From positions 1 to 31,117 of the forward strand of contig JASWJB010000423.1 of NCBI GenBank assembly GCA_032433595.1: 31,117 bases of DNA. Direction: 5' to 3'. A program made the position numbers and the translations under genes. The stretch comes from Conoideocrella luteorostrata. Lineage: Eukaryota; Ascomycota; Sordariomycetes; Hypocreales; Clavicipitaceae. Below, in pieces: positions 1 to 9,703 of the stretch. The notes below the pieces were generated by a model that saw only the letters and a list, made by a program, of their open reading frames with translations, ran no database searches and had not been told where the DNA came from. Position 1 is the first letter of the stretch. Each line of letters starts with the position of its first letter.

Positions 1-60
1 CCCCCCCCCCCCCCCCCCACCCCGCCCCGCGGGCGCCCCCGGCTCGCTCCGGAGGCTCAT
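1..60. repeat. C-rich low-complexity tract at window edge
   Basis: The first 18 bases are all C, followed by more C-rich sequence to about base 40. On the minus strand this is a G-rich run with several G4-or-longer blocks, so it could form a G-quadruplex. It lies just past the last visible splice donor of the minus-strand nuclease gene, so it is either inside that gene's next intron or an assembly-edge artefact. Confidence 0.7.
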
Positions 61-89
61 CCAAAAACAAAAACTAAACACTCACTCAC

Positions 90-872
90 CACCTTCTAGC
101 ATCGTGACACCACCATGCCCATTAACACCAGTCACGGTGTAATTCCCTCTCACCCACACATCACCATACTTGTTCGGCCGACTCACCAAGAACACATTCT
201 TCACCGTCACCAACTCCCCCACCAGGCTCTCCCAAAAGTCCAACCCGTACGCAGTCGGATCCAGCACCGGGTTCGACTTACTTATGCTCGTGACGGCATT
301 AGGAAAGCCGAAAATGCCACCCTTGTCAAGACCAGAGTACTCCTTGTTAGGAGGCTGTAGCGTATCAGCGCCAATGACAAGAGGTTTGTATGCATTTCCA
401 GATGAGACGACCACGACATTGGACGGCTTGGTGAGTTCCGTCAGGTAGAGGTAGTCGTTGTTGTTTCTGCCACGATGCTTAGAAATTTGTTTCTCCCCCA
501 AGCGCTCACAATTCTCAATGAAGTGGCAAGAGTTATTAAAAAAAGAAAAGAAAAGAAAAAAGGTATCCATTAGACATACCTGTACTCTTTCACTACGCCG
601 TTCATGGTAACCACATCCCCGGCCCTGACCTGCTTCCCAATGGTATTGCTGAAGACAAACAATCCCTCCGAGGTGGCGGGATCGTCATCCGGCCTCGTGG
701 ACCGCAAGTAAATGCCGTCTTTTGAAATGGCAGTAACCAGGCCCGTCACGTCGCTGACGTCTTTGTCCTGGAATGGCGACAGAAACCGATTGCCGTTGAT
801 CTCAGCGATGCTGATGGCCGCCGCGGATGTAGCGGCTCCCAGCGCCGCCGCGAGACGTGTAAATGACTTCAT
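90..872 (-). CDS. Secreted endonuclease/exonuclease/phosphatase-family protein, N-terminal part (cut by window edge)
   Basis: The visible part is 223 residues in two exons, 872-580 and 466-90. The intron (579-467, 113 nt) has donor GTATGT and acceptor GGCAG, and splicing restores a continuous frame across EYR/NNNDYLYL. A second donor, GTGAGT, starts at 89, so the gene continues beyond the window. The N-terminus (MKSFTRLAAALGAATSAAA) is a signal peptide, so the product is predicted to be secreted. The rest resembles the OB-fold/linker region that precedes the metal-dependent EEP nuclease domain in ExeM/NucH-like extracellular nucleases: a beta-rich segment with DVTGLVTAI, then LYLTEL and the FGFPNAV and GLDFWESLVGELVTV stretches. 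The catalytic domain itself is outside the window, so nuclease function is inferred from the family only. The start at 872 is chosen because the signal peptide begins there. Confidence 0.8.
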
Positions 873-2131
873 TGTTGGTCAGAGACAGCAAACCGTCGTG
901 GGCGAGTTCCTAGCAAGAGATGCTGTAAACGAGACTTGAAACCCCCGCCCCCAAAAAAGAGCGAAGACGAGTTCACATGAGTATAAAAAATCGTGGTGGT
1001 ACCGGCGCGCGATCTCTCCATCTTTATCTACCTCCCTGTTCTGGTAATCACTTCCCATCGCCATCCAGCATCGGACCTCGCCAAGCGTACTAGATGGATG
1101 GACAGCCTTCTGTAAGAACGACAACCAGCTAGTTAGTTAGATAGACAGCCTAGGACAGCCACCACCGCCGTCTGATCCATGTATGCGTGGTCCTCTCCAA
1201 CCACGAGCTGCCCCCCCCCTGTTTCTCTTGTCCGAGATCCAGGCACCCAGTAACTAACATCGCTACCCATGCACGCAATCCAACTTAATCGCTCGTCCTC
1301 GCGCCCAATCACCACATCCAACCACACCTGAGATCCCCAAAGGCCTTCATGGTGAACCATCTCATAACGTCGCAAGGGGCGAGTGAACCCAATCCTCACC
1401 ACCTGGTTGGTCACCGGGCCCTTCTTGGCACCAGCCGAGCTGAGAACTGTCCAGGAATAAAACTTCTCGAGAATATCCTTCCAAGCACCTGATTGCGGAG
1501 CACCGAGAGACTACCAGCCCAGGTCAACGTGCTCAAGTGTGGGGAAGCGGCCGCCAATCGACCCTGTAGATCTCGCCTGTTCAGGCACGTTTTTCCTGCG
1601 TCGGCGGTCGCCGGTGATTGCTTGAGGGTACCGAGCACAATACTCCGTACATGGCAGAGATTATCTCCACACTGCGCTGCGTGTCTTTGCCGGAAGCAAG
1701 ACTATTGATAAACTGACCGATGCCAGGCCAGCCCAGATTTCACGCGAGCCGCAAAGAAAACAAAAGTTCCTTCCATAAAGCCGTTTCGGTACACCGAATC
1801 CCCCAGTGCCAAGCCCCCGTTTGGCATGGGAAATTTAGGGCAGCGTTATCCAGCACCTCTTTTGCACCCCGCTAACAGAATAATTTGCGTTATAGCCTTT
1901 ACATAGTAGTTTAAATATATATATTTTGCAAAAGAAAATTTCCCTTTTTACTCTAGATTATATGCTTTATTATATACTTATTTCTCTGTACACGCTAAAT
2001 GTATACAGAGTACTGCTGTGTGTAAAATTCAGGATCCTGTTAGTGGAAGACTTTGTGGACTTGGGAGGCGGCTTATATACTATCCAATTAGCTATGCTTA
2101 TAGAATATCCCCTCACAAAAGGAGTGCTGGT
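873..2131. other. Intergenic region with no supported gene
   Basis: Open frames here are short and have no domain-like composition. The left part is the promoter and 5' UTR of the nuclease gene. A TAGTTAG repeat lies at about 1128-1140 and an exact TACTCCGTA at 1641-1649. From about 1870 the sequence becomes strongly AT-rich, with runs of TA steps, and this composition continues into the accessory patch to the right. Confidence 0.6.
1641..1649. repeat. TACTCCGTA copy
   Basis: Exact copy of the dispersed 9-bp word in the nuclease upstream region, followed by CATG as in the copies at 5901 and 22119 read from the other side. Confidence 0.9.
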
Positions 2132-2749
2132 TCAGCGCAAGAGGGTGCTGCACAACGTCGCCCGACATTTAGCTTCAGCAGTAACTACTCCGTAGCTGCT
2201 ATTAAACCCCGGAGCACAAGCTTGCATGGTTATACACACATATACGCCACACATTGGTTGAGGGCCACCAGTAGAATCGCCTTCTCCTTCATCATCACCA
2301 GAATTTGTTTTTAGTGCACAACAACTAGCACCTAAATCTACCCAAGCATACTTATTAAGGCCCATGTGAACAAGTTGCTCTTTAAACTCTCCACCATAAA
2401 GGTCAAGGTGAAGTGCTTCATGGGCTTGCGTTGGGATTTGAATCATAATAATCTGAGTGCTGGCCTGATACCAGTACCGGAACTTTCGTTGAAGGATACT
2501 CCTCTGTTGTTTAATAGCGGCGAAATTTTAGGGAGAAACATCTTTCGTAAGGTTTTATAGATAGTTAGTATCGTGTTATATGTAAAAAATTAGAATAAAC
2601 CTGCCTGTTACGGTGAGGCTATCCCCAGGAGCTTGATAAATCTTCTTAAACAGTTCCTTAACTGTCTTGAAGCGAAATGTCAAGTTTTCCGGATCTGAAG
2701 CTGATGCTCCAAACGAAGACACAGATGCCGGATATGACTCTGTCGCCAT
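2132..2749 (-). CDS. Small protein of a fungal family of unknown function, probably 3'-truncated
   Basis: Two exons, 2749-2612 and 2503-2132, give 169 residues. The intron (2611-2504, 108 nt) has donor GTAACA, a TACTAAC branch sequence and acceptor AACAG; splicing joins DSLT to RSILQRKFRYWYQ in frame. The segments SVSSFGA, ERKFRYWYQASTQI-like and EGDSTGGP match, from memory, an expanded family of fungal hypothetical proteins in which the GDSTGGP motif is followed by a conserved WPTLVIEAG block and a Trp-rich C-terminus. Here the similarity stops right after GDSTGGPQP and 47 unrelated residues follow, including an embedded TACGGAGTA repeat (2186-2194). I therefore infer that the 3' half was lost or replaced. 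ATG 2749 is preferred over 2803 because the family-like sequence begins there. No function is known to me. Confidence 0.45.
2186..2194. repeat. TACTCCGTA copy inside an ORF
   Basis: Exact copy lying within the 3' end of the truncated gene at 2132-2749, in the segment that has no similarity to the rest of the family. It is the only exact copy inside a called reading frame. Confidence 0.9.
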
Positions 2750-2803
2750 CGTATCACAACGTATGCAGAATGAATGGAGGCAGGTAAATATCGCCAAGAC
2801 CAA

Positions 2804-3540
2804 GCTATCGAAATAAACAGCTAAATATAATTAAACTTCCGCTAGCGAAAACTTAGTTATGTAAGTTATATGTACAGTACGTGGCAATAACTTTTTGCAT
2901 GGCTGCTGGTGCCAGACCCACCAGACGACTACAAAATACGTGACCCTTCCCGGTCCACGCCCTCACGGCAACCCTTCGATTTGAAGCGGCCATAACTATT
3001 GCGTTTGAGATTATATCCAAGTAAGAGTTATATAACTAGCTAGCTAATTAGAAGTTCTAAAAGGTAATGCGTTGCCCACCCGGTGAAATAGCATATTTTA
3101 GTCGTGCAGGCATAGATTTAAGTTACCTGTTAATTCTCCCTTGAGCTAGATTACGCCGGCGCTCTTCTGCAAGCTCTCTCACAAGCTTTACTTATTTAAA
3201 TGCGGTAATTTGCGAATCTCTGTATTTATAGCCAGCTAAACGCTTTCTATTATAAATCCGGGCTTTGTAGGTAATTAAAGAAGCGTTTTATACTACTCTC
3301 TTCTTCTAGGTTCTAGCTAGATGCTTCTAACTAGGGCTGTGGCCAGACTTGCCTATCTTCCTTGAGAATTAATTTAATGCTTGTACCTAAGATTCCTAGC
3401 TTAATATAATCTTTGTAGATTATCTTATAGACCTCCTGAGTTATCTGGCGGTTAAAATTCGATGTACGACGATAGTGTTAATGGGTAAGCCGGGACGGTT
3501 CACGTTCTTTGTTCCCCCTTGAGTGGGCAGGACAAGTGAA
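2804..3540. other. AT-rich decayed accessory DNA (RIP-like)
   Basis: This stretch is rich in TA dinucleotides and short TAGC/TAGCTA runs and contains no intact gene. It holds the decayed minus-strand frame described separately at 3121-3453. Composition differs visibly from the flanking NMN adenylyltransferase and nuclease genes. It looks like an old repeat or transposon degraded by C-to-T mutation. Confidence 0.55.
3121..3453 (-). pseudogene. Decayed ORF interrupted only by TAA/TAG stops, possible transposon relic
   Basis: On the minus strand from 3453 the frame reads as plausible protein (ITQEVYKIIYKDYIKLGILG, then LILKEDRQVWPQP). It then carries at least nine in-frame stops, all TAA or TAG and none TGA. 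That is what C-to-T change in CAA/CAG Gln codons produces under RIP. Restoring Gln in thought leaves an amphipathic, Lys/Arg-rich, transposase-like composition, but I cannot name the family. Confidence is in decay of some former ORF, not in its identity. Confidence 0.4.
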
Positions 3541-4030
3541 GCCGAAGCGTGGAGTCCCCGCATCATTTGGCAGTGCAAAATACGTAATTACGCCCAAAAC
3601 CACACTCGGGATCCCCTCGATGATGAAAATCCACCGCTAACCACTCATTCTCTGTACGCCATACACATGCCCAACGCCATAAGCCAGTATACCCCCAAGG
3701 GCTGCTGCTATTGCGGCACTTACAAAGAGATAGCCCACTTCTAACAGCATGCTCATGTTTCATGTACAAGAATGTGAGATAGATATTCAGCCCGGGAAAT
3801 AAACCAGCCTCTACGGCTCCCAGGTGGATGCGGCATGCGATGAGGCTGCCGTAGGAGTTAACCAAGCCAACAAGAGGGGCAACCAGCCCCCAAGACACCG
3901 TGATGAAGGCGATCCAGCGACGAGTGGTGAACAATTTGAGGACAAGGTTGGATGGGACCTCGAAGAGCATGTAGGTTACGAAGAAGATGGAAACGGCGAC
4001 TTGAAATTGTGAGGATCCCTCGTCTGTCAG
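3541..4030 (-). pseudogene. Fragment of an MFS transporter (anion:cation symporter/allantoate permease-like), broken
   Basis: Minus-strand reading starts with LTDEGSSQFQVAVSIFFVTY and continues through EVPSNLVLK, RRWIAFITVSWG and GAVEAGLFPGLN. These are hallmark segments around transmembrane helices 2-5 of the Dal5/Liz1/Tna1-type MFS transporters. Two lesions are visible. An extra A near 3739 turns the family's VRVGYLF into a frameshift; the correct frame resumes as YLFVSAAIAAALGG. A TAG at 3639-3637 stands where SGWRW needs a TGG; on the opposite strand this is CpA to TpA, the RIP change. Similarity runs on to ITYFALPNDAGTP and ends near 3541. The N-terminus and the second half of the transporter are absent. 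The relic's first codons overlap the stop codon of the upstream same-strand NMN adenylyltransferase gene. Confidence 0.85.
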
Positions 4031-5131
4031 CTAGTGCTGGGTCCAGCAGTTGTATCCGCCTTGTCCTTTCCCTTGTTAGGGTTTGCAAGATCCATCTCGC
4101 GGTACAAATTGTGCTCTTGGATATAATTGATGACCTCATCGGGAATTCTGTGTAAGGGTTAGTGATTTGTCAGCAGCGATATGTAGTTAGGTGGTTGCAT
4201 ACAAGTAATCAATACTCATATCTCGCTTTAACAAAAGCCGCACTTTCGTGCTACTGATGTCGTTCGTTACAACCTGGTAACAGCTGTTAGCTAAAGGCGC
4301 GCTGATCCCCAACGGGTAGCGTACCTGTCTTATAACATGAATGTTGTTCTCCCACTGTTTCAATGCCGCCAAGGCCGAGTCTAGCTCGGTTCCCGTCCGC
4401 TCAAGAACAAAGACACCAAAGTTGCCAAGGATATGGTCAACATCTCTGGCATCCCAGATGTCGGGGGTGCTGATGGTTTGAATTAAATCGGCACCAGCCA
4501 CCAGTACAATCTTGGCAGGCTTGCGGGTGCCATCGGTGCATTGGATTCCGCCCATGACATGATTGATCTCGTAGTCGAAGTGATCAAGCACGCGAGCCGT
4601 TGGAATGTAGGTTGGGCTTTCTGCCTCCCAAGGATCAAGGGTAATCCACTTGGAGGTGCTATCGCACGCGAGTTGACACATCTGAATTCGGTGATGAGCG
4701 GGTGCAAGGCCCTTTTTCTTGTAAGCATCAGAAACGGGAGAGAGATAACCGCCAACAACTTCGAATCCTATTGATGTTGATTGTTCTGGTTAGATCTAGG
4801 TTGTCCAATATAATGAACCTGATGCAGCCGAGATCGGGAGCCTACCTTCGTTACGGGCATGGTCCCGTGCCATGGGAAACATGCGCAGATGCAAGAATGT
4901 GATGGGAGAAACTGCGGAACGGTGTCAGCATTTGCTTCCAGCGAACAAGCACAACGGATACCATCCGCACCATGCATGGATGCGCCGCAACCTGTAAAAG
5001 TACTTACAAGAACCGCATGAAACGAGAATGAGAGGCGTCTTGCCCGGTGAACAAGTCTGCTGAAGCCGGTGTGAGGGGAAGACATAGCCCTCGGGTGTCA
5101 TCTTCTTTACGTAGGAAAAATCGGAGGCCAT
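4027..5131 (-). CDS. NMA1: Nicotinamide/nicotinate mononucleotide adenylyltransferase (NMNAT)
   Basis: Five exons (5131-5008, 4911-4846, 4767-4325, 4273-4203, 4147-4027) give 274 residues, normal for eukaryotic NMNAT. It joins NMN or NaMN to AMP from ATP, giving NAD+ or deamido-NAD+, the shared last adenylylation of de novo and salvage NAD synthesis. The nucleotidyltransferase motif GSFSPITFLH is at residues 40-49, split by the first intron after Ser41. VVGGYLSPVSDAYKKKGL follows at about 67-84, WITLDPWE at 104-111, and the C-terminal ATP-binding ISSTKVR at 217-223. Introns are 96, 78, 51 and 55 nt. The 51-nt intron (4324-4274) has no stop and keeps frame if retained; it is called because family alignment runs directly from VIRQ to VVTNDISS. 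The tail after EHNLYRE is variable in the family and ends at a TGA lying within the start of the downstream transporter relic. Confidence 0.93.
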
Positions 5132-5353
5132 GGCGAGTTCGGATCGTCGACACGGCGACGACGACGGGAAATCGCGAATGAAGTTTAAGCGATTAGGATC
5201 CGAATGCGATATGGCAGCACCAAAGTTGGCAGACAGCGGCGACCACGGAACAATGTAGCCGCTGGTGTTGTTGTGAGTTGCGAGAGCCGCAGACTCGCTT
5301 TTCTGCGAAGGAAGCGCAAATGACGGAAGCGGGCGCGGCTAACAATAAACCAC

Positions 5354-5392
5354 TACTCCGTGTACTCCGTGCTCCGTGCGGAGTACTCCGTA
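5354..5392. repeat. Cluster of TACTCCGTR repeats
   Basis: Two direct copies of TACTCCGTG (5354-5362, 5363-5371) are followed by a GCTCCGTGCGGAG inverted segment and an exact TACTCCGTA at 5384-5392. The group lies about 220-260 bp upstream of the NMNAT start codon. It is the densest copy of a word dispersed across the window. Confidence 0.9.
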
Positions 5393-5900
5393 CTTATGGT
5401 TAGATAGAATATGCTGTCTCGGTCTGGTGCCGGTAGTTGCAGTAGCGACCACCTGGAGGGGTAGAGTCACAGAGGGGCAACTAACTCCTCCGCGAATGGA
5501 GGGATGTCAATCGTCAGTCGTCAGTCGTGCCGGCGGTCGGAGGGGAAGTCTAGTGCCAAGCAGCACTCGGATGGGCGCTTGCGATTGTTATGGCACGGCG
5601 ATATGTCCGAGTTTCCGATATATTCGACGCTGAGGGTAGCAGCGTGCGCTCGGAGCCGTCGCGAACGGTCGGCAGCCAAGTCCGTCGTTCAGTTGCACAC
5701 CAGGGAGCGAGCGGGATGCGGTGGGAGGATGTTATGCAGGCAGCCAGCGAGCAGGGTGAAGCCGAAGGGTTGGCGTGCGTGCGGTGCGCCTTGGTGCCTG
5801 CAGTAGGGCTAACCGAATAGCTGGCTGCAGCTTGGTTCTTATGGCCAGACAGGGACAGGCGGAGTCGTCGACGTTGATGCTGTCCTGTATGGAGTTGATT

Positions 5901-5914
5901 TACGGAGTACATGT
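5901..5914. repeat. TACGGAGTA copy with shared flank
   Basis: An exact TACGGAGTA (5901-5909) is followed by CATGT. The 13 bases ACGGAGTACATGT (5902-5914) recur identically at 22120-22132. Confidence 0.9.
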
Positions 5915-6953
5915 AGATGTAGGTGGCAAGAGCCCGAGAGAGACCATGGCGACATTGGCGAAGTCAGCGAACATCCGCATCCATCCTCGAGCCTGAGTCC
6001 GCAGTTCTACGGGTAGCCAGCCAGCCACCCAACACTTAGTTAGTTTCTACCGAGTAGTAGCCCGCCGAAAGTCGCTGCGCGTGAAAGGACAAGGATGGTC
6101 GGAGCATTTCGCTCATGCGAAGACTGGTTGCCATGACTCCATGTGCCTGATTCCCATCAGAGCAGCGGAGAGCGGGGCGACTCACCACAATTCCGGTAAG
6201 GCGTGCTTGCTGGGCATTGTTGAAGGTATTGCGCAATTAATTGACAGACTTTGATCCGCCATAACCGCTTACTGCCAACAATGAATGCATGCTTCTAATA
6301 CCACCCACGTTTGCCGGGTTGCTAGGTAGACCTCTTTTATCTTTTATCTTGCTCCCTCGCATGCACTCCACCAGCTCGTAACATCACAGGCTAATTTCCT
6401 TTGCTGACACGAAATCCATCCTTCTTTTGACAGAGTTCTGGCCCGCATGGTGATTTACATTAATTCCCTCGTTGGCGATGACGACACCTTGTGGCACGAC
6501 TTATCTGATGTCACTGGCTAATTTACTTTCCGCGTCGATCATATGAGATCCCTGGTAGTAAGCCTGGCTGCTTATGCGGCTTGAGATGCATGCGTAATGT
6601 GCTTCACGGTGCGCGGGCAGTTGATCCGTCAAAGCTCCATTTCGCTGCCACCAAAACTCACGGCTTGAGACGCATGAGTGTTGCATTGCAGGATAGCTTC
6701 TCAACCATATTCTGTGAGGTAACGTGTGTGTCGTTTGTGTCACGTTTATCTTGGGACATTCAAACCGATTCCATTCAGACCGTTGGTCACTACTACTTGG
6801 GAGAACGGATGGTCCCATATGACGGGCAGCTCACGCAACAGACATTGTCCACGGGCACTCAACTTCACAGAGCACTTGTTCATGTACTCAAATATACAAC
6901 TTTTGACTCCCAAGGCGTCTAAAACTCGCTACTGTTGCAATGCAGTTCCAAAT

Positions 6954-8813
6954 TCAGTATCCGAAATCCTCCCATACCACATCCTCCCCGTCCAACCATC
7001 CCGTCAACAACTCCAACAGTCTTGGCCCAGCACACAGATAAAATCTCCTATCACTCCCTTTCCAACCCTTCACATCATCAACGCCGATTCTCCTCGTTTC
7101 CACCCCCGCAACTCCCAGCTCCCCCAGTTTCTGCATCGCCCCAGCATCAGGTTCCCCTGTAACGAACAATCTCGTCAGTTGCGCCAAGCCCGGTATACTC
7201 TCAAAAGACTGTACTGCTAGTGATAGATCCTCGCCCCTTAAACTCCATAGCAATGCCAACTGTACACCAGCGTCCAGTACATCACGGGCCTGCGCCAGAA
7301 TCGGAGTAATCCCTACGCCGCCAGCTACAAACACTGGCTTGGATGGCGTTGTAATCGGTAACCGCATCCTAGATTCTCCCCCAAACCCCAAGACGGAAAT
7401 ATCAAGTGGCGCCCGAATGTTGTGTCTCCATAGAAAGTTCGTTACGGGCCCGTGACGCCGCGCGGTAATTTGGAACTCGTCGGCTTTCCATCCCGGGGGA
7501 CTAGATACCGTGAACGTGCGGATGAAGTCGTCGTTTATACTTTGAGGATCTTCATCACGCATATGGGCATATCCGAAACCCAGCTCGGGCTCAAAGTCAA
7601 GAGATACGTGCTGTCCTGCTTGCCATTGTGGTAGCGGATTACCCCTTGCAGACGAGAGCTTGAATGTAAATGTGCTTATTGTCGGCGTCACAACTTGACG
7701 GTTGACCAGAGTGGCACTGATGTCGGACCTCATGGATGTATCTACAGTGCGAGCGTCTTCCTTTTCCGAAAGCAGGTGCCGTAGAGGAGGGTTGTACGGC
7801 GAATATTCGCCCTGGGTGCCACGGAAGGGTAGCCCGCCTTTGACGAGCCGCGCCGCAGATACTGTGATTTTGACAGCGACTTGCGTCCGTGCAATTAAAG
7901 AAGAGGCTTCTTCTCCAATCAAGACTGATGCACGGCCAGTCAGATACAAAACATTGGCAGTCTCGTAGTCAGGAATAACGATGCCAATAGACGGGTCGAC
8001 TTTCAAGTTTCCCAACGTCTGATACAGCCTGTTGCCCGAGTCTACCACTCAAGTCAGTTTCATTCTTTCGAGTTTTGGGGGGATGAGGCTCAACTCACAC
8101 TCAGGGTAAACCAATTCCACCCCACCGCCTTCGTTCCTCAATACCCTCACAAACCCCGGACTTCCACCTCTATGATTCGTATCCATCGTCTCCCCATTCG
8201 TACTCGACACGAAAAGCATGTCCGCATTATACACTAGGTCTAGCGCCTCCCTCCCCAACGGTAACTCATCGCTCACCAATTCTGCGGTTTCGGGATCACG
8301 CTGCACAACGGTCTTCTTGTTCAAATACTTGGGACAGTTGCCTAAACTCTCCGTCACAGCTATGGCAGCTTGTACATCCGTGTTGTCGCCGTCTGTGACC
8401 ACCGCGCCTGCAATAAAAACACCCGCCAACTTCACACGATCCCTAGTCTCGAGATCAATCGCGAGGGCGGACATCATTTTCCCCTGACCGTTGTTAGGCT
8501 GCACTATCCCGTCCGAGTTGGCCTCTTTCCAAAACGCCTCAAAGACAGGATCATATCTCCTGTCTACGGCGGATTTGAGGCCCAGCACATCTTGGGTGAT
8601 AGCGCCAGCGAAGCCACGTTCACCGCCCCATATCGTGGTCCACGGACGGCCTTGGCTGTCGAGAGTCCCCAAAGCAATGAGAGGCGATTGCCTTACCCGC
8701 ATGGCATATGACATGGGCAGGCCCGGAGCAGTTGGATTTCCGCCAGAAGGAACTTTCAACATGTTGCGCATGGCGGCCTCGCCGTCATGGAATCCTGAAA
8801 GTTGGGCTGGCAT
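6954..8813 (-). CDS. Fusion flavoprotein: PNPOx-like split-barrel domain plus ferredoxin-reductase-type FAD/NAD(P) module
   Basis: Two exons, 8813-8099 and 8047-6954, give 602 residues. The 51-nt intron (8098-8048) has donor GTGAGT and acceptor TTGAG; splicing joins VYPE to LVDSGNRLYQT. The N-terminal half (residues about 8-290: FHDGEAAM, PLIALGTLDSQGRPWTTIWG, later DSGNRLYQTLGNL) is a pyridoxamine-phosphate-oxidase-like FMN-binding split barrel. The C-terminal half is an FNR-type reductase: FAD motif RTFTVSS at 415-421, pyridine-nucleotide motif AGGVGITPI at 480-488, and LCAGP at 576-580. It ends at EDFGY with no 2Fe-2S ferredoxin domain. The likely role is NAD(P)H-driven electron transfer to an unknown acceptor; the substrate is not deducible. 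ATG 8813 sits in the good fungal context CTACAACATG. An in-frame ATG at 8897 would add 28 residues without clear domain content. Confidence 0.88.
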
Positions 8814-9703
8814 GTTGTAGCTAGAATTATTGGTTATTAGAGCCTGAGAGGCAAAAAATTGCACGACGGGGATGGAAGTCAGCGTTCGTAAGTGCATGGG
8901 TTGATTTTACTCTTATAGTTATTGAAATGGCCTAACAATGCGTCCGCATTGAGTAAATGACGGTGTCATGATGTTGTGTGGTTGTTGGTAGTCTCTGCGA
9001 AACCTCTACTGCAATCGTCTGAGACCGTCCAACGCGCCCTTTACAAATCAACCTTTTGCTGACAGAATTGCGAAATCCCCCCACACCCGCTTTACCATAC
9101 TACCTGATACGTATATTTGTGTCTCACTGAGGCCAGACATTTCATAGACAACCCCGCCAATTGCGTCGGGAACGACTATTAGCGTCATCAGGAGCCACAC
9201 CATTTAGGCAAAGCGCAATGACGCTACTTCGTACAGCAACCACTCTTTGGAATCATTGTATTTGGCTTGTGTATTAGGCTCTGGCTTGTGCATTGATAAG
9301 CAATAATTTTTATCTGCGTGCTTAGGGAGTCCTAACCGTCATGTGCAAACCAATTAGTCAACTCTTTCCCAAGCTTGCCATACAATGTTGCGACTGTGCT
9401 GGTTACTGCCTTTGTTCCCAACTTTAACCCAACAGCATAGACAACAATGCCCCCGGTTCCGACAAGGCCACGTCCATTATGGATGAACCTTTGCTCTTCT
9501 TCTCCCATGCCTAACGGGTATCTATATCGTACGAATGAATGACTGGCCACATCAATAGCCAATTCTGTCCGTTGGGCTTAATCTAGCCCAATCATAAAAA
9601 CGCTTGATTTCATCAATGCGATCATCAAAATGAGAAACCCAGGGCCAAAATCCAGCCCTGGCCCTGCAGCGAAGAATAAACATTCCCGATATTTTGCGAT
9701 TTC
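8814..9703. other. Intergenic region between KCH1-like gene and fusion oxidoreductase
   Basis: It holds the promoter of the oxidoreductase gene and the 3' UTR of the upstream KCH1-like gene. A 76-codon minus-strand frame (9332-9562) is the only open frame of note and has no recognisable motif. Nothing else is seen. Confidence 0.5.

Larger units (their letters stand above)
5132..6953. other. Intergenic region upstream of NMNAT; no supported gene
   Basis: About 1.8 kb lies between the NMNAT start and the 3' end of the fusion oxidoreductase. Open frames overlap each other on both strands and have Arg/Ser/Ala-rich composition without motifs. It contains a cluster of TACTCCGT repeats at 5354-5392, an exact TACGGAGTA at 5901-5909, and a TTAGTTAG at about 6036-6043. 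Confidence 0.6.

Noticed and set aside
4483..4758. 91-codon minus-strand frame overlapping NMNAT
   Set aside because: It is the out-of-frame shadow of NMNAT exon 3, whose own frame carries the conserved motifs.
5550..5912. 120-codon minus-strand frame in the NMNAT upstream region
   Set aside because: His/Ser/Arg/Thr-rich with no motif, and several equally long frames overlap it. Looks like chance in GC-rich DNA.
9332..9562. 76-codon minus-strand open frame with a hydrophobic centre
   Set aside because: No motif, no splice context and no neighbour logic; it may be 3' UTR of the KCH1-like gene. Too weak to call a gene.
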